Shown here one piece after another: positions 8,687-17,871 of a stretch of 64,000 nt of DNA. This DNA is from Catonella massiliensis (lineage in GTDB: Bacteria > Bacillota > Clostridia > Lachnospirales > Lachnospiraceae). The DNA is taken from the NCBI RefSeq assembly GCF_016651435.1, contig NZ_JAEPRJ010000001.1, forward strand, positions 992,001 through 1,056,000, read 5' to 3'. Position numbers and translations under genes: made by a program. Below the pieces are notes generated by a model. The model saw only the letters and a list, made by a program, of their open reading frames with translations, was not told the origin of the DNA and made no database searches. Position 1 is the stretch's first letter; each line of letters begins with the position of its first letter.

Positions 8687-9589
8687 TTGCAAGGGGGAAT
8701 TCTTACTATTTATGATAAGGAAGAAGCTTATGTAGAGGCGCTTTCAGACTATCTCAACAAAAATATGGAGCTTGGGCTTGTGACTGTTGCCTTTTCAGAT
8801 GCGGATAAGTTTGTTAAGCATATAGAAAGTGCAGAACCGGGTTTTGTTGTAGTTTGTGAAGGCTTTGACGTACATAGGATAGAAGGGAAGGTAGATAAAG
8901 ACCGGATAATCAGCCTGGTTACTACTAGAGAAGACGACAAAAACGGACCTTGGATATTTAAGTATCAGTCAGCAAAAGCAATAGTAGGTGAACTTAGCTC
9001 AATAATTATGAGTGAAGATGAAGCATTGCTTGATGACAATAATATACGCATTGTATTTTCGACGAAAAGCAGTATTGAGCGGGGAGAATATGCTAACCTC
9101 CTATTAAATGACCTTAAAAACAAAGGTTCAGTACTTTACATAGATATGGAGCCGTTTAATGGCAGCAATGCCGGTAGAATGGGAGCAGGCAGAGGACTAT
9201 CAGAGCTGATTTACTTTCTTAAGCAGGGTGGAGACAAGCTAAAGTGGAAGTTCAAATCACTGGTGGAAAGAGAGGATATATCAGGCAGGATACTTCCGGT
9301 ATCAAGCCCCTTTGACCTGGCAGAACTAACAAGAGAGGATGCAAAGGAGCTGTTAAATCTTCTTAATAAGCTAAATGAATATGACTTCATTCTTATAAAT
9401 CTTGGAATCATCTCACTTGCGTCATTTGAACTTATGAAGGCGGCAAGTCTTATGGAAATAGTTGTAACTACTAAAGGAGGAGACAGAGAAAGTGCGGAGA
9501 ATTTCATATCAAAGCTAAGGCTTATGGGTATGAAGGATGTAGAAAGAAGGGTTGAAATAGTAGAATTTGGAACAGACACTTGGATATAG
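8687..9589 (+). CDS. TadZ/CpaE-like protein of the Tad pilus
   Basis: 300 residues. The N-terminal 110 or so residues resemble an atypical receiver domain (YDKEEAYVEALSDYLNK, FVVVCEGFD). The C-terminal part is a ParA/MinD-like ATPase fold (RIVFSTKSSIERGEYANLLL, VLYIDMEP) whose P-loop lacks the usual GKT. That arrangement matches TadZ, which positions the Tad machine at the pole or membrane. The start is TTG at 8687 with AGGTGAT at 8674-8680; no ATG precedes the conserved region. It overlaps the next gene (tadA) by 23 bp. Confidence 0.82.
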   Translation: MQGGILTIYDKEEAYVEALSDYLNKNMELGLVTVAFSDADKFVKHIESAEPGFVVVCEGFDVHRIEGKVDKDRIISLVTTREDDKNGPWIFKYQSAKAIVGELSSIIMSEDEALLDDNNIRIVFSTKSSIERGEYANLLLNDLKNKGSVLYIDMEPFNGSNAGRMGAGRGLSELIYFLKQGGDKLKWKFKSLVEREDISGRILPVSSPFDLAELTREDAKELLNLLNKLNEYDFILINLGIISLASFELMKAASLMEIVVTTKGGDRESAENFISKLRLMGMKDVERRVEIVEFGTDTWI

Positions 9590-10775
9590 AATAAAAGAAG
9601 AATTGCTTGAAAGACTGGATTTCTCAAGGGAACTAACCGATGAAGAGGTCTTAAATGAAATTGAAGAAAGAGTATTAAATCTAAGTACAGAAGAATATCT
9701 AAGCATTACTGAAAAGAAGAATCTATGTATAGAGATATTTAATTCTGTTAGAAGACTGGGGGTACTTCAGCAGCTGATAGATGATGAGAGTATATCTGAA
9801 ATTATGGTAAATGGGCCTGATAATATATTTATTGAAAGAGACGGACATATTCAAAAATTCGATGGAAAGATAGCTTCTGAAGAAGAACTTGAGGATATAA
9901 TACAGCAGATAGTAGCAAAGGTAAACCGTACTGTAAATGAGGCTGAACCTATAGTGGATGCAAGGCTTCAAGATGGTTCAAGGGTAAACGTGGTGTTGCC
10001 ACCTGTTGCACTTGGTGGGGCAGTAGTTACCATAAGAAAATTCCCTAAGGTGCCTATGACGATGAAAAGGCTGCTTGAATACGAGACCTTATCAAAAGAG
10101 GCTGCTGACTTCATTAGAATACTTGTGGAAACAGGCTGTAACATCATAGTTAGCGGTGGCACTTCCTCAGGCAAGACCTCCTTTCTTAATGCACTGGCGG
10201 ATTATATTCCGAGGGAGGAAAGAGTAATCATAATAGAAGACTCTGCAGAGCTTCAGCTCTTTGGCATACCTAACCTGGTGCAGATGGAAACCAGAAATGC
10301 CAATGTCGAGGGAAGGGGAGAAATAGGGATAGGAGACCTTATCAAGTCCTCGCTTAGAATGAGACCTGATAGAATCCTTGTAGGAGAGGTAAGAGACGGA
10401 AAGGCCGCAATTATGCTGCTTAATGCCTTTAACACAGGGCACTACGGAGAGTCAACCATACATGCAAACTCAGCAGAGGATACCATCTCCAGGCTTGAAA
10501 CACTTGTACTTACAGGAGCCAACATCCCATTAGACGCAGCAAAGAGACAGATAGTCTCTGCCATAGACTACATAGTCTACCTTGGAAGGCTCAAAGACGG
10601 CAGGCGTAAAGTCCTTGAAATAAGCGAAATATATAAAGATGACAAAGGGGATATTGCACTTAATCAGATATTTGAATACGAAGCTGATAAGGGGCTTATA
10701 AGGTGTGGTTCTCCAAAAAGAATGTCTAAGTTTGAAATGGCAGGGTTTAACAAAGATGAATTATTTGGTATATAA
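9567..10775 (+). CDS. tadA: Tad pilus assembly ATPase TadA/CpaF
   Basis: 402 residues, secretion ATPase of the CpaF type. Walker A GGTSSGKT is at 197-204, Walker B is DRILVGEVRDGKA near 268-280, and an Asp box follows from EDSAELQ. It drives Flp pilin polymerisation in the cytoplasm. The only start upstream of the conserved N-terminus in this frame is TTG at 9567 (a TAG sits at 9561), which lies inside the tadZ end, so translation is probably coupled. Confidence 0.93.
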   Translation: MEQTLGYRIKEELLERLDFSRELTDEEVLNEIEERVLNLSTEEYLSITEKKNLCIEIFNSVRRLGVLQQLIDDESISEIMVNGPDNIFIERDGHIQKFDGKIASEEELEDIIQQIVAKVNRTVNEAEPIVDARLQDGSRVNVVLPPVALGGAVVTIRKFPKVPMTMKRLLEYETLSKEAADFIRILVETGCNIIVSGGTSSGKTSFLNALADYIPREERVIIIEDSAELQLFGIPNLVQMETRNANVEGRGEIGIGDLIKSSLRMRPDRILVGEVRDGKAAIMLLNAFNTGHYGESTIHANSAEDTISRLETLVLTGANIPLDAAKRQIVSAIDYIVYLGRLKDGRRKVLEISEIYKDDKGDIALNQIFEYEADKGLIRCGSPKRMSKFEMAGFNKDELFGI

Positions 10776-11493
10776 AAGGTCTAAGCTTGAATGGCTTAAG
10801 CTTATAGCCATCTGGCTTGCTGTTTCTGTAAGTTTCGGCTTGCTTTTTTACCAATCTATAATGGGTGCTTTAATCATTCTTCCCTTTGGGATAGTTTTTG
10901 AAAAAGTGAATAGAAAAAGGCTTATAGAAAAGAGAAAAAACGAATTGTCTTCTCAGTTTGTAGAATTCTTACAGGTAATAATGACATCGCTAAAGGCAGG
11001 CTCCTCTCTTGAAAGGGCGGTATTGTCAGCGAGGGAGAGACTATACAGTCTATATAACAGAGATTCTATGATAATAAAAGAACTGATATCTATGGAAAGC
11101 AGTCTCAAAATGAACATTCCCATAGAAGATATTTTATATGACTTTGGAAAAAGAAGTGGAATAGAAGATATCAATCAATTTGCCGAAGTCTGCAAGATTT
11201 CTAAAAGGGCAGGTGGCAATCTTATAAAGGTTATGGAGCATACCATTAGGTGTATAGTGGATAAAAATGAGATGGAAAGAGAGATAACTGCCTTAATAAG
11301 CGGTAAAAAGCTTGAAAGTAAGTTTATGACAGCAATACTTCCTGCTATTTTATTATATCTAAACTTCTCAATGTCTGACATGATGAAGAGCCTGTATGAT
11401 GGGGCGCTTGGAAGAATCATAATGAGTGTGGTGCTTGTGTGCTACGGCGCATGTTGCCTGTGGTTTGATAAAATAACTGATATTAAGGTGTGA
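10756..11493 (+). CDS. tadB: Tad inner-membrane platform protein TadB
   Basis: About 245 residues, with N-terminal hydrophobic segments (LKLIAIWLAVSVSFGLLFY and IMGALIILPFGIVF), a cytoplasmic type II secretion F domain (SSQFVEFLQVIMTSLKAGSSLERAV, GNLIKVMEHTIRCI), and C-terminal membrane segments. TadB and TadC together form the platform for Flp pilus assembly. The ATG at 10756 lies within the end of tadA (20-bp overlap); an upstream GTG at 10705 would overlap more without improving the match. Confidence 0.87.
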   Translation: MNYLVYKRSKLEWLKLIAIWLAVSVSFGLLFYQSIMGALIILPFGIVFEKVNRKRLIEKRKNELSSQFVEFLQVIMTSLKAGSSLERAVLSARERLYSLYNRDSMIIKELISMESSLKMNIPIEDILYDFGKRSGIEDINQFAEVCKISKRAGGNLIKVMEHTIRCIVDKNEMEREITALISGKKLESKFMTAILPAILLYLNFSMSDMMKSLYDGALGRIIMSVVLVCYGACCLWFDKITDIKV

Positions 11494-11494
11494 G

Positions 11495-12709
11495 ATGAGT
11501 ATATACAAATCATTTGATAAAAAACAAAGACTAATCATTATAATAGTGGCGGTAATATCCCTTCTTGGCATTATAGCAGGGATTGTCTATGACAGCGGGC
11601 TGACAAGAGTAGAACTCACCACTATCACCAGGCCAAAGCCGTATGAAGAAGCAGAAAACATAAGCTTTGGTGTTGAAGTAGATGGAATTAAACCTGATAA
11701 AGAGCTTACCTACGAGGGGCAGATAGGCGTTAAAAAGCTTGAAGAAGTAAAAATAGATGAATATCTACATAATACTTTGGACACTCTTGAAGCCAATATG
11801 TACAGAGAGGGAGAAGGAAAAGAGAGGGTGCTTACAGGATTAAACATCCCGGTGAGGCTTGCGAATAACCCTGTGGACATTAGTTTTAGTACGGACGAGG
11901 GAGGTATATTGCTTGATAACGGCGACCTAAACTTTGACCTGATTAAAGAAAAGCAGTCGGTAACTCTTAAGCTAACAGCAGCTTATGGGGAAAGGGAGAT
12001 AAGCAGAAGCCTTGTAATAACCGTATATCCAAGGACGCTTACAGAGGAGGAGAAGGTCAAGCTTGCAGTCAAAGAAAAGCTAGACTCTGCCTTTGCTGAC
12101 GGAGAAAATGAGACCATTACCCTGCCGGCAGAAGTGGAGGGAAAAAGAGTGAGGGCATATTTCCCTAAGGAAGAAATAACGGGAAATCTCGTAGGCTTTG
12201 CACTTGCAACTATCATTTGTCTTTTTGTAGTTTTTAACGAAAACAATAAAAGAAAGATTAAAGACAGAGAGGAGGAACTAAAAAATGGCTATACAGAGTT
12301 TGTGGGACGGTTTGTGATACTGCTTGGAGCAGGACTTAATATACCTGCTATATGGAGAAAGCTTGAAACAGGCTTTGCATCCAATAAAAGCCTGACAGAG
12401 GAGATAAGGCTTACACTTTGGGAAGTTGGAAACGGCAAGACTGAAAGAGAAGCCTATGAAAACTTTGGAAAAAGGATAGGCGGTACACAGTTCTCTAAGT
12501 TTGTATCTGTGATTAACCAAAGCCTAAAGCTAGGTCAAGGACAGCTTTTATCAAGACTTGAAGCAGAGTCCGAAGCAGCTATGTTTGAAAGAAGAAATAA
12601 AGCTAAGGTCATGGGAGAGGTGGCTGACACCAAGCTGCTTATGCCTATGATGCTTCAGCTTGTACTGATTATGTTGATTATTATGGTACCTGCCTTACTG
12701 GCAGTGTGA
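11495..12709 (+). CDS. TadC-like platform protein with a large exported insert
   Basis: 404 residues. TM1 lies near 12-33 (LIIIIVAVISLLGIIAGIVYD), a hydrophilic segment of about 190 residues follows, then TM2 near 226-245 (LVGFALATIICLFVVF), a type II secretion F domain, and a C-terminal TM (MMLQLVLIMLIIMVPALLAV). The F domain and its position after tadB identify TadC. The insert between TM1 and TM2 is predicted to face outside. Part of it (SVTLKLTAAYGEREISRSLVITVYPR) reads like a beta-sandwich, atrophied bacterial Ig type. I know of no such insert in classical TadC, so this is flagged as unusual. Confidence 0.8.
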   Translation: MSIYKSFDKKQRLIIIIVAVISLLGIIAGIVYDSGLTRVELTTITRPKPYEEAENISFGVEVDGIKPDKELTYEGQIGVKKLEEVKIDEYLHNTLDTLEANMYREGEGKERVLTGLNIPVRLANNPVDISFSTDEGGILLDNGDLNFDLIKEKQSVTLKLTAAYGEREISRSLVITVYPRTLTEEEKVKLAVKEKLDSAFADGENETITLPAEVEGKRVRAYFPKEEITGNLVGFALATIICLFVVFNENNKRKIKDREEELKNGYTEFVGRFVILLGAGLNIPAIWRKLETGFASNKSLTEEIRLTLWEVGNGKTEREAYENFGKRIGGTQFSKFVSVINQSLKLGQGQLLSRLEAESEAAMFERRNKAKVMGEVADTKLLMPMMLQLVLIMLIIMVPALLAV

Positions 12710-12720
12710 AAGGAGAAGAT

Positions 12721-12978
12721 ATGAAGATTATTGATATGATGAAGACAAAGGCAAATGACTTATTTTACAGCATGGAAGTAAAGAAAATGCTTGCAAAAGA
12801 GAGATGGGAAGAAGCGAAGGATGACAATAGAGGTATAGCTGTAATTGAGATTATCCTGATACTTGTTATTGTACTTGGACTCATAATTATATTCAGGAAG
12901 AACTTAAAAGAAATGATTGATGAAATCTTTCTGAAAATAAGGGGAAGCCAGAGGCAGATAACAGCACCATTACACTAA
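12721..12978 (+). CDS. Flp-type pilin-like protein
   Basis: 85 residues. A basic, charged N-terminal region of about 40 residues is followed by DNRGIAVIEIILILVIVLGL, a Flp/type IVb-like hydrophobic helix with a Glu near its start, then a short charged tail. The pattern matches Flp1-family pilins found in Clostridia Tad loci, with processing probably at G-IAVIE. The ATG at 12721 has AAGGAG at 12710-12715; an in-frame GTG at 12706 is part of the ribosome-site region. Likely the main pilus subunit of the Tad system. Confidence 0.8.
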   Translation: MKIIDMMKTKANDLFYSMEVKKMLAKERWEEAKDDNRGIAVIEIILILVIVLGLIIIFRKNLKEMIDEIFLKIRGSQRQITAPLH

Positions 12979-12994
12979 GACTTAGGAGGGGAGA

Positions 12995-14626
12995 ATGAAG
13001 GTTAAGGGAAGTATAACCATATTTTTATCTTTAGCTCTCCTTTTTGTGACAGCCTTAATAGGAAGCCTGCTTGAGTCTGCGAGGGTAACAGTGGCAGGCG
13101 AGATAGCCTTAGATAACTCTTACCTCGCTGAGCAGAATATCCTTGCTGAGTATCAAAGAGAGCTATGGAATGATTACCATATATTTTTTGTAGACGCCTC
13201 TTTACTTAATGGAGAGGAGGGGGCAGTTAAGCTTGCCAATTCTTATATGGATAAGATGATGCCCGGTGGAAAAGGAGATTATCTGGGGACTACAGCTAGT
13301 TTTACAAGCCTTAGCTTTAAGGAAAACATGACAGAGAATAACTGTTACTTTTTTGCAAAGCAGGCAGCAGCCTATATGAAGTATGGTGCTGCCGCAGGAG
13401 TAGATAAGAAGCTAATTAACAATGCAAATCTCATTAAAACGGCGGAAGACGGTACAGACACCCTAAGAAAAGGTCTCAAAATCAAAGTAGAAGCAGAGAA
13501 GAAGTTAATCGAGCTTGAAAGAGAGAAGAAAAAGCTTGAGGAGAAGGCAAATGATATTAAAAAAGGTGCAGAAAATATAAAGGAAATCATAGGCACAGAG
13601 GTACACGCTCAGTCTAAGTCAGGCTTACTTGGTGTAGAAGAGGCCAAAAGGTCAGAATCATCCAATCAGATACATACAAAGATGGTCGAAAAGCCTAAGG
13701 CTATGGCAAAGAAGATAGAAGTACAAAAGTCAGAAGTACAGGATGATACCCCAAAGTACACTGAAAAGGAAGTGGCAGACGCTAAGAAAAAGTACAAGGA
13801 AAGTCAGAAAAACCTGGATGATGCCACAGGAGATGGAAGTGCCAGGGGAACATTGAGCTTCTTTATATCAGGAGATAAGAAGATCTCAAAGAGAAAGATT
13901 AGCTCTACAGCTTGGGGTGAAGTACAGACCGAAAAAGAAGAAAAGACCGACTTGGTAGAAAAGGGGCTTTTGATTCTCTATGCTAAGGCACATTTTAAGA
14001 ACTTCCTATCAAAGGTAAAGGAAGAAGACAAAAAAGAGGCTCTTAGATATGGATTAGAGTACCTTATAGCAGGCAAAGAAAGCGATGAAGCCAATCTAAG
14101 CTCTGTAGCCAACAGAATATTTGGACTTAGGACTATAGTCTGGTATGGATATTTCCTTACAAGGAAGGATAAGATGGCGGAAGCAGAGGCTATTGCGGCT
14201 GCCATTGCAAGTGTGCTGGCGCTTCCTGCTGCCATAGAGATAATTAAGTACGGCATTGTCATGGGCTGGTCGATGGACGAGGCAAGAAAAGAGGTAAAAA
14301 GCCTGTTAAAGGGAGATGATATCCCTCTTTTGCCCGGTAAATCAGAAGGAGTAAAACTAAAATACCAAAGCTTCCTAGATTCATTTCTTGTAATTGCCTC
14401 AGGTAAACTCCCTATCAGAATGGTAAAGCTAATAGAGCAGAACATCAAGCTAAGATATTATCAAGGCTTCAGAGCTGACAGCATGTATGCCGGAGTGAAC
14501 GGTGAAGTGAGCGTAAAAACTATGCCAAGAATATTCAGGCTTGCCTTCCTCGATGGCATAGTTCAAAGAAAAACAGATAACTGGGAAGCAGGCTTACAGT
14601 TATCGCAAAGCCTTTGCAGAGAGTAA
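12995..14626 (+). CDS. DUF5702-type Tad-associated membrane-anchored protein
   Basis: 543 residues. The N-terminus (KGSITIFLSLALLFVTALIGSLLESARV) is a TadE/TadG-like single membrane anchor, followed by a Tyr-rich segment (YQRELWNDYHIFFVDAS) typical of DUF5702 proteins in Clostridia Tad loci. A Lys/Glu-rich coiled-coil stretch lies around 160-200, and a hydrophobic Ala-rich segment near 400-425. Probably a surface or pseudopilin-like component (TadG equivalent). Role inferred from context. Confidence 0.75.
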   Translation: MKVKGSITIFLSLALLFVTALIGSLLESARVTVAGEIALDNSYLAEQNILAEYQRELWNDYHIFFVDASLLNGEEGAVKLANSYMDKMMPGGKGDYLGTTASFTSLSFKENMTENNCYFFAKQAAAYMKYGAAAGVDKKLINNANLIKTAEDGTDTLRKGLKIKVEAEKKLIELEREKKKLEEKANDIKKGAENIKEIIGTEVHAQSKSGLLGVEEAKRSESSNQIHTKMVEKPKAMAKKIEVQKSEVQDDTPKYTEKEVADAKKKYKESQKNLDDATGDGSARGTLSFFISGDKKISKRKISSTAWGEVQTEKEEKTDLVEKGLLILYAKAHFKNFLSKVKEEDKKEALRYGLEYLIAGKESDEANLSSVANRIFGLRTIVWYGYFLTRKDKMAEAEAIAAAIASVLALPAAIEIIKYGIVMGWSMDEARKEVKSLLKGDDIPLLPGKSEGVKLKYQSFLDSFLVIASGKLPIRMVKLIEQNIKLRYYQGFRADSMYAGVNGEVSVKTMPRIFRLAFLDGIVQRKTDNWEAGLQLSQSLCRE

Positions 14627-14888
14627 AGGCTGCTGCAGAGTGCTCATATATAGTAATAAAGAAAGGAGCTGTTGTTGGTGGATCAGGAATAGTCGCCTAA
14701 ACCACATTAGAATATTTTGCTTTACCTTTTTTTGGTGAAACACATTATCTTTTTTTAAAATAAAATTTAAATCCCAATAAAAAGTAGAATCAAATAAACA
14801 AACAAACACCAGGTAAAATATTCGATTATATTGTATAAGTATATGAGCAGTCTGGAGCAGAAGAGATGAATTAAGATGAGGTAATAAT
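14627..14888. other. Intergenic gap in the tad operon with an imperfect inverted repeat
   Basis: 262 bp, AT-rich, with no convincing gene. GAATATTTT...ACCT...GGTG from 14711 is matched by CACCAGGTAAAATATTC at 14808-14824 with internal bulges, leaving a long AT-rich loop containing a T run. It could be a processing site or weak attenuator that lowers expression of the downstream TadE genes; this is inference. Confidence 0.35.
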
Positions 14889-15524
14889 GTGAAACAGTTA
14901 AAGGGAAGCCTCACTATAGAGGCAGCGCTTTCCATGCCGCTATTTGTACTTGCCATAAGCCTAATCATATTTTGGACAAGTTTCCTTCAGACTCAGGCAG
15001 AGTTAAGTGCAAGAGCGGCAGATAAAGCAAGAGAGATGGCAAAGCTTGCCTACGTAACCGAGGAAGAAGATGGCAATAGCCCTAAGCTTATAGAAATAGC
15101 AAAGGGAGAGCTGCTAAACGGAGCTTATTTTGAGAGGCTTGCTGTAGCAAGGCCCTTTACGGGGAGGTATTACAGTGAGGCAGAGGCAGATAATGCAGAA
15201 GATAATAGGATAGTATTTGTCACAAAGACAGGAGAGGTATATCATACAAGCAATATGTGCAGCCATATAAGTCTATCCATAAGGGAGGTAGATTATACCT
15301 TAGTAAAGAGCCTTAGAAACAAGGGTGGGGCAAAATACTACCCCTGTGAATACTGTGCAAAGGGGGACCTGACTGGGATAGTCTATATAACTGATGAAGG
15401 AAACAGGATACATAAGGATAAAAACTGTACCGGTATCAAAAGAAGTGTAAATACGATGAAGAAGGTAGATGCAGAGGCAGCAGGCTACAGGCCCTGCACA
15501 AGATGTGGGAGTGTACATGATTAA
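14889..15524 (+). CDS. TadE-like protein with two C-terminal Cys/His modules
   Basis: 211 residues. The N-terminus (KGSLTIEAALSMPLFVLAISLIIFW) is a TadE-like processed membrane anchor with the Glu of the pseudopilin motif. The C-terminal half carries two copies of a small Cys/His module. Copy 1 runs from VYHTSNMCSHI to YPCEYC (about 118-155); copy 2 from RIHKDKNCTGI to YRPCTRC (about 170-206). The H-x5-C...P-C-x2-C spacing suggests metal binding like the Ada-type Zn module. The start is GTG at 14889 with GATGAGG upstream. Its stop overlaps the peptidase gene start by 8 bp. Confidence 0.78.
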   Translation: MKQLKGSLTIEAALSMPLFVLAISLIIFWTSFLQTQAELSARAADKAREMAKLAYVTEEEDGNSPKLIEIAKGELLNGAYFERLAVARPFTGRYYSEAEADNAEDNRIVFVTKTGEVYHTSNMCSHISLSIREVDYTLVKSLRNKGGAKYYPCEYCAKGDLTGIVYITDEGNRIHKDKNCTGIKRSVNTMKKVDAEAAGYRPCTRCGSVHD

Positions 15525-15918
15525 TATAGTTTTACTAAGTTTACTTGGCGTCATAGATGCAGTGAAAAAAGAGATACATATTTTTATCATCCTGCCGATA
15601 ACGCTTATTTGGCTTGTTACCTCGGTATATAACAATGGAGTGGATATCACTGCCATAGCGGCTGCTGCTATACTAATAGGCTTAAGCCTGATAACAAAGC
15701 AGGCATTTGGTATGGCTGATGCCATAGTCTTATCACTTATTGCAATGGAAAGCGGAGTCATATACATGCTTATGGTATTTTTTCTGTCAGATTTATTATT
15801 TTTGGCATTTATCGTAGCAAGATATGGATTTAGGCAAAGGAATAGAAGCTTTCCACTCATCCCATTTATCTGCGTCATATATATCATAGCCAAGCTATTT
15901 CTAAAGGAGGCTGTATGA
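15517..15918 (+). CDS. Small A24 prepilin peptidase of the Tad system (TadV/CpaA-like)
   Basis: 133 residues, several membrane helices. The two catalytic aspartates of A24 peptidases appear as D in GVIDAVKKEI near the N-terminus and D in FGMADA mid-protein, where GMAD replaces the usual GxGD. It would cleave Flp and TadE prepilins at the membrane. The ATG at 15517 overlaps the TadE-like gene; a longer reading from 15469 is only its shadow. The next gene overlaps its stop by 4 bp. Confidence 0.8.
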   Translation: MINIVLLSLLGVIDAVKKEIHIFIILPITLIWLVTSVYNNGVDITAIAAAAILIGLSLITKQAFGMADAIVLSLIAMESGVIYMLMVFFLSDLLFLAFIVARYGFRQRNRSFPLIPFICVIYIIAKLFLKEAV

Positions 15919-16328
15919 AGCTTAAAGGAAGTCTGGTAATAGAGGCAGCAATTATATTTCCGACTGTCATTATAGCTATGTTTGCTATCATTTTTTTTGC
16001 ATATTACGAACACGACATAGTGGTTCTAAGAAGTGAAGTAAGAAGTGAGCTTATCAGGTATACAGCGGAAAATACAGAGGGAGAGTGGACTTTCTCTGAG
16101 AAAGGCAGGGAAACCTTGTTTTATTTAACTTATGAAGACCTGAAAAGCTATAAGTCCGGTGGAAAATGGCAGGTAAATGCAGATGTGGAGTTTAAGATAC
16201 TTCCGTTTGTGTCTGAATATCTGGACAGGGATTTAACAGATGGAAGCTTTAAGGAAGAGTATAAAGAATATGTACCCGGAGAGTTTGTTAGAAGAATTGG
16301 GGCACTGGAAAGCCTAAGTGATGAATAA
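15915..16328 (+). CDS. TadE-like pseudopilin
   Basis: 137 residues. KGSLVIEAAIIFPTVIIAMFAIIFFAYYEHD is an N-terminal TadE-like anchor (G-S-L-V-I-E pattern), followed by a soluble domain with no Cys. It overlaps the peptidase gene by 4 bp (ATGA), indicating coupling. Probably a minor pilin or assembly factor of the Tad pilus. Confidence 0.78.
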   Translation: MKLKGSLVIEAAIIFPTVIIAMFAIIFFAYYEHDIVVLRSEVRSELIRYTAENTEGEWTFSEKGRETLFYLTYEDLKSYKSGGKWQVNADVEFKILPFVSEYLDRDLTDGSFKEEYKEYVPGEFVRRIGALESLSDE

Positions 16329-16382
16329 TCAAGATATTGGTGTTTGCTTAATTATGGTATTTTATGGAGGTAGTTTGGTAAG

Positions 16383-17717
16383 ATGGAGAATTTTAGCTAT
16401 GTACAAGACGGGGGAAGGAATTATCTTAAGTCAGAGCCTGTTGGAGAAGTCGACTACATCGTAGGAATGTTTGCTCATAATGATATCCCTGCGTTTGTTC
16501 CGGTTAGCTTTAAGAGCCTGAACCTTGAGAATTATTTTTGTTACAATATGAATGGACTTATACCTATAAACCAGAGCTTTGAGATGAATAAGCTGACAGC
16601 AGACAGGATAGAAGCCTTTTTACGCTCTATTATAAAAGCTGCAAAGAGCCTGGAAGAATTCCTCCTGCCTTTTGACAGACTAATTACTGATGAAGCCTAC
16701 ATCTATGAGAGCTTTGGCAAAAAAGACGAATTCTACTGGATATATGGTATTGAGAGTGGGAACGCTACGTTCACAAGGCTGTTTGAGAGACTTCTTGACA
16801 GGGTTGACTATAAGGATGACAGTGCAGTAAAGATGATATACTCACTATATCAGGCTGCAAAAGAAAGTGAAGGTATGCAGGGCGTAAGTACAGGTGGAAG
16901 CCTCCAAAGGATAAGGGAAAAGGCTGAAGAGATACTCTCTGCCCCACATATGAGCCTTGATATGCGGGCCAGGGAGCTAATTAGGCTTGAAAATGAAAGA
17001 AACATTACCAAGAGCTTAAAGGGCTTTGAAGCGGGGACTGGAGATAAGTCTTGCAGGCAAGAGATAGAAGGTGCAGACAGTATGGCAAGAAGATACAGGG
17101 CAGAAGCAGAGAGTAAGAAGGCAAGAACACAGAAGGCAGACATAGAAGAGACACCTAAAGTAAAACCTTCGCTATTTAAGAAAAAACAGAAGGAAGAAAA
17201 ATCAGATAAGACATTGTTTGTCAAGTCAAAGCTTAAAAAGGTCTGGGATTATCTTAATGCCGATATAGGAAGTAAACCTGAAAAGCTTGTTGAACTACAG
17301 GCTGTGGGAGAAAATGAGCTCTCTTATAATGTGAGGGAGGTTAAACAGCCAAAGACAGAAGCATCAGATAATGTAGGTGAGGCTACCACCCTTCTTACCG
17401 GAGCTATGATAAGTAACGGCATATACTGTCTAAAGCCCGAAGATACAAACGAGGATAATATACTGCTTACAGAATTCCCATTCTTTATAGGAAAGTCAGG
17501 AGATAAAACCCACCATACTATAGAGGACAGTACAGTAAGCAGGTTTCATGCAAGGATAGACAGGGAAGAGGAAGAGCTGTGGCTTACGGATCTTAACTCC
17601 ACCAACGGCACCTTCTTAAACGGGATTAGGCTGATGCCTTTTGGAAGAATGAGGGTAAATAAAGGGGATTCCATAGTTATATCAAGAAAGAGATATGAAT
17701 TTAAATACCTTGTCTAG
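16383..17717 (+). CDS. DUF6382 and FHA domain protein of the Tad locus
   Basis: 444 residues. The first 170 or so residues form a conserved domain that starts SYVQDGGRNYLKSE, as in DUF6382 proteins of Clostridia. A charged linker follows (about 190-290), then a C-terminal FHA domain near 370-440 with the phosphopeptide-binding pattern (FFIGKSG, STVSRFHARI, LTDLNSTNGTFLNG). FHA domains bind phosphothreonine, so this may connect the pilus to a Ser/Thr kinase. It is cytoplasmic by composition. Last gene of the tad operon. Confidence 0.83.
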   Translation: MENFSYVQDGGRNYLKSEPVGEVDYIVGMFAHNDIPAFVPVSFKSLNLENYFCYNMNGLIPINQSFEMNKLTADRIEAFLRSIIKAAKSLEEFLLPFDRLITDEAYIYESFGKKDEFYWIYGIESGNATFTRLFERLLDRVDYKDDSAVKMIYSLYQAAKESEGMQGVSTGGSLQRIREKAEEILSAPHMSLDMRARELIRLENERNITKSLKGFEAGTGDKSCRQEIEGADSMARRYRAEAESKKARTQKADIEETPKVKPSLFKKKQKEEKSDKTLFVKSKLKKVWDYLNADIGSKPEKLVELQAVGENELSYNVREVKQPKTEASDNVGEATTLLTGAMISNGIYCLKPEDTNEDNILLTEFPFFIGKSGDKTHHTIEDSTVSRFHARIDREEEELWLTDLNSTNGTFLNGIRLMPFGRMRVNKGDSIVISRKRYEFKYLV

Positions 17718-17871
17718 CTTGTATTTTATACCTTAAAGCTATATACTTGATTCAAATAGTCAACCCAAAACAGTGATACAAGTAAAACATTGAAGCCCGG
17801 ATATGCAATTCTTAATATAGAGTTGAAAGCTGTTGTACGCAGATTATAGAATCAGGCTTTGGAGGTATGAG

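Noticed and set aside
10756-12709. Frameshift splitting one platform protein into tadB and tadC
   Set aside because: Both have their own N-terminal membrane segments and complete F domains; two genes are normal for Tad systems.
15300-16013. Minus-strand ORF of 237 codons opposite the Tad peptidase gene
   Set aside because: Antisense to overlapping, well supported TadE and peptidase genes, with unusual composition and no ribosome site.
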